A stretch of DNA of 64,000 bases from Motacilla alba alba (lineage: Eukaryota > Chordata > Aves > Passeriformes > Motacillidae). Location of the stretch: positions 55,985,666 to 56,049,665 of the forward strand of contig NC_052018.1 of the NCBI RefSeq assembly GCF_015832195.1, written 5' to 3'. Each line of letters opens with the position of its first letter. Positions within the stretch are counted from its first letter, which is position 1. Positions 28,910 through 41,200 of the stretch are shown in pieces. A program made the position numbers and the translations under genes. Under the pieces are notes generated by a model that was not told where the DNA came from, ran no database searches, and worked only from the letters and a program-made list of their open reading frames with translations.

Positions 28910-29490
28910 CTGACCCCGAAGTGTGAGGAGCAGGGAGTGGCAGCGGGGTGGGCAGGCATCTGACGCTGGAGAAGCGGGAGAGATGCTCCGCTGCGTGGCA
29001 AAGCGCAGGCGGATGGCCGCTACTCAGCTGATGCCACAGGCCGGTCCCACTGCTGCTCCCCAGCCTCCAGACATCGGGTTTCTCCTTCAGCGCCGTCTTA
29101 CCAAGAAGGGGCTGTACAAACGCGGAGCTGAGGGTGCTCCGGGGGAGAACGAGACGATCGCTGGCTGCGGTCGTGGTTCGTGCTGCCACAGCCCTGTGAG
29201 CTCCGGCTGCTCGTCGGCGGGGAGACACTGCCACCTCCCGACGCCGGGCTCCGGCTCAGGGAGCGCTCCGCACCCGCCTCCCCCGGGGATGCTGCGGGCA
29301 AAGCGGCGCGGGATGAGGTGCGTGGGGACCCGGGGCTGGTTCATCCGTGTTCTGCTCTCAGGGCGGGCTCGGAGAGCCGTCCGCAGACGGCAGCAGGAGG
29401 CCCCGCTCCGGGCCGCGGGGTAGGAGCGACGCTGGAGCGAGCGAAGTGAGACGGAGGTGACACAGGAGATAAGCCCGAAGGCAGCGGGAG
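28910..29490. promoter_or_regulatory. CpG island, candidate promoter of an unannotated transcript
   Basis: A hand count gives about 55-57 CpG in roughly 560 bp at around 65% GC, against a CpG-poor background near 40% GC. Such islands usually mark promoters unmethylated in the germline. Frames are open on both strands (166 codons at 28923-29423 on +), but GC-rich DNA has few stops and no domain is recognisable, so I do not call a protein. On the minus strand there is a strong 5' splice-site match, TTG|GTAAGAC, with the exon side ending at 29102. On + there are weaker donors, GAG|GTGCGT near 29317 and GAG|GTGACA near 29456. A divergent or antisense noncoding RNA start is the favoured reading; a CpG-rich enhancer is the alternative. 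Confidence 0.6.
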
Positions 29491-29759
29491 CCTGGGAGGC
29501 ACAGAGAAGTGCCTGAAGCTGAAAACTGAGCGGGTTGTCACAGGCCATTCCTGCCACCACCATTAACAGCAGGGTAGACGGGAATCAGTGAATTGCGTGT
29601 GCCTTGCCCACCCTCTCACTGCACCTGTCCCACCTTCCCGAAGGAGAATGCATTTAAAGGAAGCAACAGCGTGATTTCAAACCCCAGAAATACTCTAATA
29701 TGTGCTGGGAATCAGCAGAAATTCATGCACCTTTAGGTATAGCTATTACAGATACCATT

Positions 29760-30020
29760 CCCACCGAAGCAAACCAAGCTTGGGAGACGGAGCTGGGGAC
29801 ACGCGTTCAGCCGCTGCGCCTGCCGCTGCTCCAGCGCACGGGACCGTCTGTGGGACGCCGCTGGAAGTGCAGTTCCCTGCTAAACTGAGGGCCAGTAATT
29901 CCCAGCAAAAGCACCAGGGGTCATTCCACTCTTTGCTCCACCTCAGAGCCGCTTCCCAGCACACAAACGCGAGCAAACACCTCTCCCCTTTTCCTCTCCC
30001 TCCCGACTGCCTGCGATAAA
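29760..30020. promoter_or_regulatory. Second, smaller GC-rich patch next to the CpG island
   Basis: About 17 CpG in 260 bp by hand count, densest at 29760-29870 (ACGCG, GCGC and GACGCCG clusters). It lies some 270 bp past the main island and probably belongs to the same regulatory unit. No coding sequence is recognised. Confidence 0.45.
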
Positions 30021-33000
30021 CCTGAACTGCAAATAAGGTTGTGTTTAGACAGGAAAGTGGTGGGAATATTGTCTGAGCAAAGACAGGAGGATATATTCCG
30101 GTGGAAAGGCTTTTCAATGGTTTACAGTATTTGCCTGTAATTGTACACATTCCTTGAACAAATCACATCTACTCATTTATTATCGTGCTAAACAACGCAG
30201 TAGGTCTAGTACACAGGTGTGTCACTCACCCTGCTTCAGGCTAGAGACATCTGCAATGGAATGTGATTTTTCCACACAGAGTTATGTTAATGCAACATCA
30301 GAGGTGACCAGTTTGGGGAGATGAGGAGAGAAGGAAATACAGGAGGAAAAATAATCTGAACAAAATGTTCACCCAAACATGGAATAAAATTACCAAGAAC
30401 AGGTGTTTGCTTTCTTCTCTGACATTTAAAAAAAGTGGGTTTTTTAAATAATAATTCTTTTTTAAAATTTAAATATTTCTCTAGCTGGTGATAGCTTGAT
30501 CTGAAAGGTGTGATAATCAATGGGAACTTTCCCTGGGCTTTAGATTGTGTCCCATGTGTCAGCTGGATTTATTTGCCATGGGAGTAGTAATGAGGAATAA
30601 ATTGTTTTAGGCTAGAATGCCTAGGGCTTTGCTTCTAGTTAAAGCAGGTTACACATGTGAAAAATGTGTACCTCCTGTCAACTACTGTGAGTGTTTTCCA
30701 TGTTAAATGCAAGGTGTTTGAGGCCCACAGTCCCACAGGAACAGAGGTTTAGGGGAAGGTAAAAGCTACACACACACAAACATGTTTTGTGCCACTTTTC
30801 TATGGCTCAGTGTTTAATCTCATACATGAGCAATACAGTACACAGGATTGATGTGCTTTGGGCAAAGAGCTGAGTGCTAACCCAGCCATACCCACCAGAA
30901 AGTTAACCCCTTCCTTCCTGACCTTCCTCTGCACTCCACCTACCCACTTCAAGAAAAGGTGGGTCACTCTTCTCATAGATATTTTTTTCCCCCAGGAAGA
31001 ATGGCTAGAAAAAGAAACATCCTCAGTTCATACCAGTGTATATCAACATATGAGTTTTGCTGTTCTCACAATCTTAACACTTATTTGCTATAACAGGCTC
31101 TGGTACCTCACTCCATGTCTGTCCAGCACTTACCCAGATAATATAGCCTAAAGTCATTAATGGATGCCTGAGATTACACCATGTCGGCACTCACTCCCTG
31201 GCTTGTCTGAAAGTTTTTCATCATCTTGGCCAAGAGTTTCCATTCTTTTTAGTCTCCAGAAACATCAGGCAACCCCTATGCAATTTATTGCAGTTTATAG
31301 TTTCTCTATATGAACGTCACTTCCAAAATATTCATTAGAAAAAGTAGTCATTTACAATAAATGTTACATTTTTACAAGAAAATGCAGCAATTTTTTATTA
31401 AGCATCTGGATTTTTTCAGCACCACTTCATAATGAGGATGAGCCTGAACTGGAACACCTGATCTAAACCCTCTTTTGACTTTTGGAGAATGTCAGATCCA
31501 AGTTTTTAAGGTTGGGATTGTCTTCATTTTGAGTCTTCCACAGCTCTGAGCACATATTTGGCACTTAACAAATAAACAATAGTAATCCAGAGCTGGACCA
31601 GAAATTAATGGCTAGGCTGTATCTGTACTTTATAAAAAAAATGTATACATCTTCCACATTACCCATGCTACTCCAATGCAATGCCTTCTTTCTTTTGTAA
31701 CCATACATGATTGCAATTAGAAAATATAAATTCTATCCCACAGCTCATGGGGCCACCAGGTGAAAACACCACCCTTCATGTGGCATGAAGGATAGTCCAG
31801 TGGTGTGATTTGGAGTAATGAAATGGCTTTTAGACAATGGAATTGTCGCAGAGAAACAATAACTTAAACTATGGCAACACCTGCTACAATGCTCACCTGG
31901 GCAGAGGCTCAGTCTCTGACCTTCAGCTACACCTGGCTGGGAAGGAACAAACTGTAAATGACAGCACAAGGGAAATATGAATTAGTGACTGTGTCTTATC
32001 ATGGAAATTAATCCATGTCTGATTCATTCCCGGTTCTCCAAGAGCACAGAGAAAGTGGCTTACCCAGGCTGGATTTATATGAATACAGCTTCATATCAGC
32101 ACTCTCAAGAGAATGAGCACTTTGTGTATGTAACAGTCTCACAGAGCTTCCCCTTGCAAAGTATTGCCTGCCAAAACCTTCCTGCTAACTTCACTGCTGT
32201 TTTACATGACCTGGGTTTTATGCCACTGGAAGTCTCCAGAACTGTAAATTTAAAAAAAAGAATGATTGAAAAGCATCTCACGTTGTCCTCCCTCAGGAAA
32301 GAGAAGTGCAGGGAACTTCTTGAACAGGGAAATTCAGTAGGACAGCAGCATTAGTTGCAATCTGTATTGCTTTGGTCAAAAGCCTATGCTACATTTTTCT
32401 TAGCATCTGCTTTTGGGTGTTTGGTCTTCTCTGTGGTTCACAGTGGAAATGAAGAAACTGTGAAAACTTCTGGCAGTTTGCATAGAACAGAAGGAGAGAG
32501 CATACATGGAAAAGAGCTCCAGCAGGGATGGAGTAATGGCAACTGATATGCAAGGGGAAGTCATAGGAAACAATGCAATCTAACTTATCCCAGCTGCCTG
32601 AGCAATCACAGGGACAGTGCCAGATGTAATATAGCTCTGGTTAGCATGAGCTGAGATCTGGGATAGCCTCCAAAAGCAAGGACAGGGAGAAGAGAAGCAG
32701 CAGCTTGTTTGTGAACAAAAGACTAAACTATTTGGTTGCTAAAATATACGAAAAGGAGGTATCCCTTCCCTTAGCCCCATGTGCAAATCACATCTAATCT
32801 GGGAAAAAGACAAAGGAAAAAAAAATCCAGTTTGTGGTTGTGCTGAATTCATTTCATAAACATTGGAGACCATGCTAAATGGGGAGGAGAGCTTGGAGAG
32901 TGTTATTTTTGTTGGGCAGCAATTGAGTCCGATGTTTTTAACAAACTACTGCTACTCTGTTTGAGAAACTGCATTTTTAAAATGTGAATCAACTGGGACA

Positions 33001-33362
33001 ATTCACAAAAAAAGGAGTGGTTGTGAGACCCCCTCCATTAAGTGTATGGTACATGGAGGGTCAGTCCCTTCCATGGTTATGCTGTGGGATGGTGGGCTTG
33101 AATTACCTTGGGACTCCTTGCCTAAGGTGCTAATACCATGGAGTGTGGTAACTGAGCCTATGTGCCAAGAAAGAGAACAAATAATCTTATTCTGAACTTC
33201 CCTCTACTGGCATTTAATCTAAATCTATCTCAAATCACTTTATACTATGTGCAGTCATGTCTATGACTGTTTTTACCTTTCTCCCTGAGCCATTCAGATG
33301 ATGAAGGAAACCTAGGGGTGCTATGTAGATCAGATTGCCTTGTCCATCCCATTGCCTGCTTG
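30021..33362. other. Intergenic sequence, no gene recognised
   Basis: Mostly unique AT-rich sequence. No RNA gene, transposon or conserved protein was recognised. Confidence 0.55.
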
Positions 33363-33400
33363 CAGCTGTTCCCCATTCTGCAAGAGCATGGGCAGAACAG

Positions 33401-33491
33401 TGTCAGTCCTCTCAAAGACAGCACCAAGTCTGCAGGATTGCTACCCTGTGCAAATGCAAGCACAGTTTGTGATTCACTGCTTCACTCCAGT
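33401..33491. repeat. Unidentified dispersed repeat, copy 1
   Basis: About 90 bp containing TGTCAGTCCTCTCAAAGACA, CTGCAGGATT, CCCTGTGCAAATGCAAGCAC and TGATTCACTGCTTCACTCCA. It aligns to 35120-35211 at roughly 85% identity by eye with one 2-bp gap, in the same orientation 1.7 kb away. I do not recognise the family. Confidence 0.7.
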
Positions 33492-35119
33492 GCAAGAGCT
33501 GTCCAAGAAAACAGGCAAGACAGGCAGCAATTTGAATGATTCTGCAGAAATGTTTTGCAAAAGAGCCCTGCTGTAAGTAAGGATCCTTCTGACTTGGTTT
33601 CCAGAACACATTAAGAAATACCTTCAAGATGTTTTTCCATTTTTAACTTGCTTGTGTTTTCCCCATGAAGGTCCAACTGTTCAATTTGCTCAAAGTATCA
33701 AGTCTATCTGCATGAAGTGGTGTGAAGGAAAGAATTCTGGTTTGACTAGACTAAATTTCAAAACATCTAGAAAATAATTATCGTTATTGGTTTAAATCAA
33801 ATTGAAAAAGAGGCAAGAGATAAACAGCACTATAATCCCTGTTTTACAGAAAGAATGAAGACCTGGGGAATTCAGATGATTTTCTTACTTCAGGATCTTC
33901 ATCCAGCTCCACTCTTACTCTGACACAGAAGTCACAGCTCTCAGGAGAACAGCAGACATTGTACTAGCATAGGCCTGCCACTCATCACCATTCTCAGCTA
34001 GGAAAATGAAGCAGGACCAGATCACTCAGTTGTGCAACCAGTGAAAAAAAAAAATTTAAAAGCAGAGTTAATTCTTAGCAGCAGTATGGGCTTCCACAGA
34101 AAAATCTCTACTCTATTTGCAATTCCTGAGCACTACTTCAGTCATTCTTCCTGCAAACATGATCAATTAACATATACTTGTTAACATTTGTAGATGTTGC
34201 CACATAATGTAGATATGGCTGCTCCTTCCCCCACAGACACAGACACAGTCTGTTTGAAGGATAAAAGCTGCTGCTTTCCTACAATCAAAATGCCATCAGT
34301 CTTACCAGTATCAGATCTACGCAGAGTTCTAGCCACAGAAACACTTTACATTTATCACCTGGCATGTGCCACCTCTGTGCCCTTTTTCCCAGGGACACCA
34401 CTTCTGTGGAAATATTAATAAATGACAAATTGCATTTGTGTAATCCTGTGAAATGTTTTGACTACTAAAGTTGTTCTATAGCCGTTCATTAGAGGAGAAA
34501 TAAAGTATTTAAGTTTACGTTTTATAAAAATATCAGGAATGCTCTGGCTGATAGCCTTCTTTCTATTGAGCATCTGTTTCCTATTTTTTTAACAGTTTAC
34601 AGCAGTGGTTGGCTGATTCTGTACTAATAGTTGATCTTAACTGGATCAAAACATTGTAATTTCTTAACAAAGGTTAGAGAGTGTCCTTCTAACACAGCTT
34701 CCTATGGCTGCAACCAGCCATGCCTGTGCATCAACATCTGGCTACAAAATATTAAAAATTATAAACACTTCCAGATATAATCCACCTGGTCTCACAAAAT
34801 TCTACATCTGCATAATTTTGCTTTCTATTTAAAAACCAAACACAGATTTAGTTTGTCCCTGTTACATTCCTGAAGAACCATCCTCCTTCTGAGCATGGTT
34901 TAGTTTTGTTGGAAGCACACATCTGACTGTTGTGTCTAACATCGGCTGGGTTGGTAAGCAACAAGCGGAGATTCTTTGTTTGATTGGCATACGGTATCTG
35001 AGTGAATCAGAAGAAAGGCTGCAATGAAGAAGTCCTCATGAGCTGAAGGAGCAGTGAAGTTTGCAGTGCTGGCTGCAATCAGGCTTTTGAAAGCTGTTTA
35101 CTTGCTGCCCATCTGCATC

Positions 35120-35211
35120 GTGTCAATCCCCTCGAAGACAGCAGCAAGCCTGCAGGATTTTGCTGCCCTGTGCAAATGCAGTCCCAGTTTGCGATTCACT
35201 GCTTTGCTCCA
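35120..35211. repeat. Unidentified dispersed repeat, copy 2
   Basis: Partner of 33401-33491, with TGTCAATCCCCTCGAAGACA, CTGCAGGATT, CCCTGTGCAAATGCAGTCCC and CGATTCACTGCTTTGCTCCA. Similarity may extend upstream through AGCTGTTTAC at about 35092. It could be an old transposon or a local segmental duplication. Confidence 0.7.
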
Positions 35212-38200
35212 ATGTCTCAGGCTTTCCTGAGCAGCATATTCCTTGGCTCCAACACCTTGCAGACAGGTCTGCAGCACTGCAAGGGTCAGAGCATTGGAAA
35301 GGGGACCACCCCTCTCCCTTTTGGCTAGAGATGCTTCCTGTGGGATGGCTGCTGCTGCTGTGACTAAACAATACCGGACTACTTCCTCTGGCTTCTCTCC
35401 CCTTCCTTTTCATTTCACATGCCAACTCAAGGATCTCTTGTCCCTGACTGTTTTACCCAAATGGAAAGGTTATTTGTATCTCATATGAACAAAGAAATAG
35501 TAAGTCTTTCTTGCACAAATAACTGTGTATAAAGTACAAAACATAATTGGTTTCATTAGTTTTTAATTAATGATTCTATTTGTGTTCAACATTATGTATA
35601 TAAAGAAATGATGAAATGAAAAATAACATATGGAAATTAATAGATGTGTGGGAGATCAGTCTTCCAAGTCAGAAGTTCATCTTATCATTTTTGTGTCCCT
35701 CAGTGGTCTACTTTGCGATGAAACAGTATTTTTCCCTGAACTTTTAAAAAGCTAAACAGGTTCCAGTAAGCTCTGAAGACATGACATTGAACAGGCCTTT
35801 CACCCCAGATAGAGTGCTCTATCTTAAGGCTGAAGAGGTATCAAGTTGGGAATTAACACTTCTTTCTCTCTTTCGAGATTTTACTAGCTCTGATGAGAGC
35901 ATCTTTATGTTAATAGCAAGGAGAGCATTTTTCAGACCAGCATAACGTCCAAGAGAAGTCACTGCCTACTTTGACTTGGTTCAGAGATACCTGTGACACC
36001 ACAGTCTGTTGCACAATGCCAATCAAAAATGCAGTAAGTGACATGTCATGACCTGAATGGAATGGGTAAAAATGGCAACCTCAAACCCCAAAATATTAAT
36101 TTCATTAAGGAAAAAATTCCAGTCAGGCCAGCCAGTCTAAATGCTGCACTGTGTTGTCATGCTCATTAGTTGCATGTATTTCTAAGCCCAGTTTGAGGCC
36201 AACTTTCCTGAAAAATGAGACAAAATGAACACCATCCTACCAGTGTGCCTAATCTATCATGATGTGGGGGTTGCTAATGTTTCCTGGAGTGACAATGGCT
36301 TGCCAGATGCTGAGAAACAAGAGCTCAGTCAGACCATAGAGTAACCTGGGTAAAACAGAAGTCTCCTGCTGCAGTACTTACATATATATCTGTATAACTG
36401 AAAAGCTTGGGTACAACAAATCAATGAGAAATTCCTAGAGCAAACTACAAGCAGTTAATGTTGAACAAACCTCCAATTACCCACAGCAGCCACCAGAAAG
36501 CCAGGTTGAGAGGGCAATTCCTCTCTCTGGACTGAGATCTGAGGCAGTTTTTTTTATACTGTTCACACCAAGAGCTTCCTTCCCTTTCCATTCATATTTT
36601 GAAAGACATTGGAGCATAGTTTACCCTTATTTTAAAAGATGCAATAGTTCAGTCTTGATAACACTTCTTTTATTTTCCATTTAAGCAGACATAATAGAGT
36701 TTGCCCGTTAGTGAAAGAAATTCTCAGGAAAATATGGGTGTTGCCTTGGGGCTCCTTCTTAATGACCCTGACCTGCCAGAGTCACAGAATACAACCATCC
36801 CAATAGTATCACCATGTTACACCAGAGTCTAAATAAGTTGATCATTTGATAACAAAACCATTTCACAACCTTATTTAATTCATAGGATGGCAAGTGCCAT
36901 CATCACATGCATCATCCCTTGTTTTCACCTCCCACACTGAACGTTTTTTAAATGTTAACCATTGAAGTCTTGTCATTCTTTCCTCCTCATTCCTACTTTC
37001 ATCTCCTTCAATTTTGTCTTCCCTTGTCTCACAAGGGACATTTTCCTCCATTGCAAAGCCAGATATTTTACTGTGACAGGGGCATGTGGTTAGACAGAAA
37101 TGGTCATGAAACTTTTGTTTCCCATCATCAGCTGAGAAAAAAGATGTATTAAGATGTCTGGATTAATTTACTTTAAATTGTCTATAAAGGACATCAAAAG
37201 CAAATTATGTTCTTTTATTCAGTATATTATAAGTTGTGGCCACTGCTTCTGAACACCTGCTGTCCTGCCTCATTCCTAGGAGGTACATAGGGCTCCACTC
37301 TCTCTGGCTTGTCTGGGCACCCATTTCAATGTAAGGGAAATTTCTATTCTTGAGCAGAGTTCCTGTAGATCTGAGAAGCAAGTGAGGAGTGTGATGGCTG
37401 TTGTCAGCCCTGCCAGGAAGGGATGCTTATAGTCCCAAAGAGGAAGATACAGAAGGCTGAAATTAGTAATGAGGCTGCAAGATGAGTCAAGATTCAGGTT
37501 CAAGATTCAGAAGAAACCAGAATTTTAAGCAGTTATTTCAGTATTGGTGTGAGGGTGAAGGTCCTGTCTTCACAGGTGGAAAGCAAAGGTTTCATCCTCT
37601 GATTCCTGAGAAATAGCACTGCAGTGGTGAAAGCAGTTCTTGCCCTTATTTTAAGACAGACACTCACCACAAAGAAAAACACCTTGAAGAAAGCACGTGG
37701 GGAATCCTAATACTTATATCTGTCTTAAAATATTGGTTAAGTTATTAAAATAAAATAAATAAAAGATTACCTCGACTAAAGTAGTCTTACCCCTTAAGTC
37801 TGCCTCACAGATACCTTCATCTGTTTGGCATGATTTTAACAAACTATGACTGACCTGCATAGAGGCAAGTGCCCTGTGTTTAGAGAGAAGCTCACTAAGT
37901 CTGAAGCTACAGACCTACTACCAATTATTTTGCTTTACTACACACACACACACACAAAAAAAAAAAAAGCTGAATAATCTTGAGATTGTTTGGCCAATTT
38001 TACAGTCATGATTTTTTTTTTCTGCTGAATACATTTGCCATGGTCCATGTTCACTGAGAAAAGGATGTAAAAGCAATATTAAATGTTTTATTTGATATCA
38101 CAGAATAATCAAGCACACTGCATATTGAATTGTGTTGACCTTGGAAACAGGATTCTCAGCGTTATTGATTGAATCAAGACAGCCAAACTTTGTCATGATC

Positions 38201-41200
38201 TCTATTAGATTAATGTTGTTGCACAGTTAAATATGCCAAAGTATCTCTAGAAAAGGCATAAATAATTGCATAATTAAATGTATCAAACAAGCTAAGAAAA
38301 TAAAATAGCTTCAGCAAATAATCTGTTTTCCCAGGCAACTTACAAAGAGGAAAAAAAACCAAATCATATATTTGCATTTCCTTATTCTCTAGCTCTTAAA
38401 AGGCTTTTTTTTTTTTTTCCTTTTATGAAACAGAAATAGTTGAGTCAGAATCTGGTTTTGTTTCTGTTGAGACTAATAGCAATAGCATGACTTCCGTAGT
38501 AAGGAAGCAAATCCATTTTGCCAAAGAAATGCTGTAAGAACTTATCCATACTCTCTGACATGTAGATAACATTAGCATTTGGCTTTTGTATCTGATAGAA
38601 TTGTTTTGGTGTGAACTTCGTATTGCTTTGGAAGTTTCCTCGGTCTGACCTCAAGATCCCTGAAGAGTGAAGAGCTAAAATGATTTCATATAAGGATTAA
38701 TGAAAAGAAAAGCAAACAATAAGAAAATTATACTGGCTGCAGATTTATCTGCTCAAGTGTCTAGGCTGCTGCAAATCAATTTTAAATTGTGCAGAAGCAT
38801 ATAAAAAATATATTGCCTCTTTAGCTGCAATTTTCCCCATAAGCCTTCACTCAAACTTTAGCCCACTAAATGCTGGAAGGCAGAATAATATTAATATAGA
38901 AACAAACAGTTTGTATGTATATGCAAACATACAATCCAACTGCTAGAAGATTTTATGGATGATTATGAGTATGGACAGTTAAGCTGGTGTTAGGAACTAA
39001 AGGCCTTTGTTGTTCAGTGATTCACTTAATTAAGCTCCTTAGGTCCATTTAGTGACAGATTTCTGTCCATTCCATTTTTATTACAAGTTTCTTCAATTGT
39101 GCAGTTCAGTCTTATTATAAAGGAGTGTGTTTTGTGTTCTAGGTAAATATGTAATCTCTGTGGGATCATTTACACTTGAAAATTAGCTTGGCACAAATGC
39201 AGGGCAGAAACGAAACAGTGCCTTATTCTCTGTAATTCCTCCTGTAGATATTTTTACTGCACATTGAAATTGTCTGTCCATGGATTATTCAGGAATCTTG
39301 ACCCAGATCTTTTGTTTCAGTAGAACTGCTCAGGTGCAATATCATGTTCAGAAAAGTCTTTCTGATCTATATTCAGGTCACATAAACCAGAAAAGAAGTT
39401 AAGACAGACAAATTGGCTGGACTGACAGAAAATCCCTAACAGAGATGCCCAAAGCACAGCCAAGCCTTGATGTTTTAATTCCAAGATATTTCACTAATTT
39501 TTTTTCAGATTTAACTTCAGTGAGCATGTACCAGTGATGAGATCAGAGCGAGCTTCCTTGAAATCAGCTCTGCCCTTGCCTACTTGCATGTTACCTCTCC
39601 TCAGAATAGCTAACAGAGGCAGATGAGAAGGTAAAGTGTTTGTACCTCACACACAGAAATTCTATTGACTAATATAGTAAAGTAATAAAGGGATGCAATT
39701 TAATCTCAATTTTAGGGGCAATTGCTCAGGGAAGTGAGAAGGGAATCCTGTTGCAACACTCCGCTGGTCCCAGTTCCCTGTCATCTCATCTAGAAGGGAG
39801 GCTTCCTATTCTTCCCTCCCAAACTTTGAAGACTGATCTCTGAGTAAGGGACAGCTGAATTAGATCAGATCTCCATGGTGTGAAGAGTGTTTTTGACATT
39901 TCATGTTGATGAATCTCAATCGTGCGTATGTGGTCAACTCCTGGACTGGATGAATTAAAGATCCCTGATGGCCTTAACCACCCAGAAACTTTGCTGCTCT
40001 CAAAATGCTCCTTTCTTACTGGGAACCTGGAGGATGGTGAGTTACACAGTGTTTTCTCCAGCTTGTATTCATTCTGAAATGCAAACACAGCCTTTGGCTT
40101 GTTCTGGTGACTGCACTGTCCGCAGACATCTAGTTAACTACCAAGAAGACCTGCAGATTTGCAGGGCTATGACAACAGTGGAGATACAAGCATTGAATTG
40201 AATGTGTTACAAGGCCATAAAGAACTACTGGAAGTTAAAGCTTTGCAGCTGACTGCTGGTCACACGTGCCCCTCTATTGCCCATTTCAGTCAGGAGGAGT
40301 AGCGGGAACATTTATGGTTCTGCTTGCCTAAAGACAAAAAACTCTTTGTGAAAATATAAAATCTGGAAACAAGCTGGCTGGTGAGGTCCTAAAATATTGG
40401 CTGCAAATCAAACACAAGAAAGGTATTGGTGAAGGCCATGTCACACACAGAGGAACACAGTGATACTCAGCTTTGGAACCTTCCTTGGACTGTGGAAACA
40501 AATCAAGCTTCATTTAGACAAAATATATTCACAACTAGACAGAGTTCTACTTTGTTTTTGTATCTCAAATGTAAGCATTCATGTAAGAGGGCACTGATGA
40601 CTAAATGAAACTGTACTTTTGCTTTTTGTACAAAATGACTGTATTTTCCTAATGCCTATCCCAACCACATTACTCAGCAACAGCCCTTACAAAGAATGTC
40701 TCCTCTAAAAAACAAAAAAGGATCTAATAATATTCATATGGTCACTCTTGCTTCAGATGCCTCTTGCCCCTACAAAGTAGGGATGGAACTATAAAACTAA
40801 GAGTTGTACACTAAATTGACCTTGACCTCTAAAGGTCAAATTCATCATTAGTTTAACTTCTCTGGAAAACATGCTCACACCAGCTATTATTTTAATTGCT
40901 GAATGCTTGACTAGGTTGAGAATATGGCCAATCTTTTAATTTCAATGAGGTGACTGCAGGATTACCATGTGGGTAAATATATGCCCCAAATATCATCTTT
41001 ATTCTCCATTAAGAAAGAGTTAAACAAAATGTTTCAATGGAAAGTTTAATAACAAAAGACATTTATGATGTTTACTTAAATTTTCTGGACCATTAAATCC
41101 AAATGACATGACTTATTGGATGCTATATCTGGCCAAAAAATCTTTTTGACCAGTCTAAGTTTTACTACGCACTGAGCTGCCAGCATTCCTATTAGAAAAA

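Noticed and set aside
28923..29423. 166-codon frame through the CpG island as a protein gene
   Set aside because: GC-rich DNA lacks stop codons on several frames at once; the translation is Arg/Pro/Gly-rich with no domain, and overlapping frames of similar length exist on the other strand.
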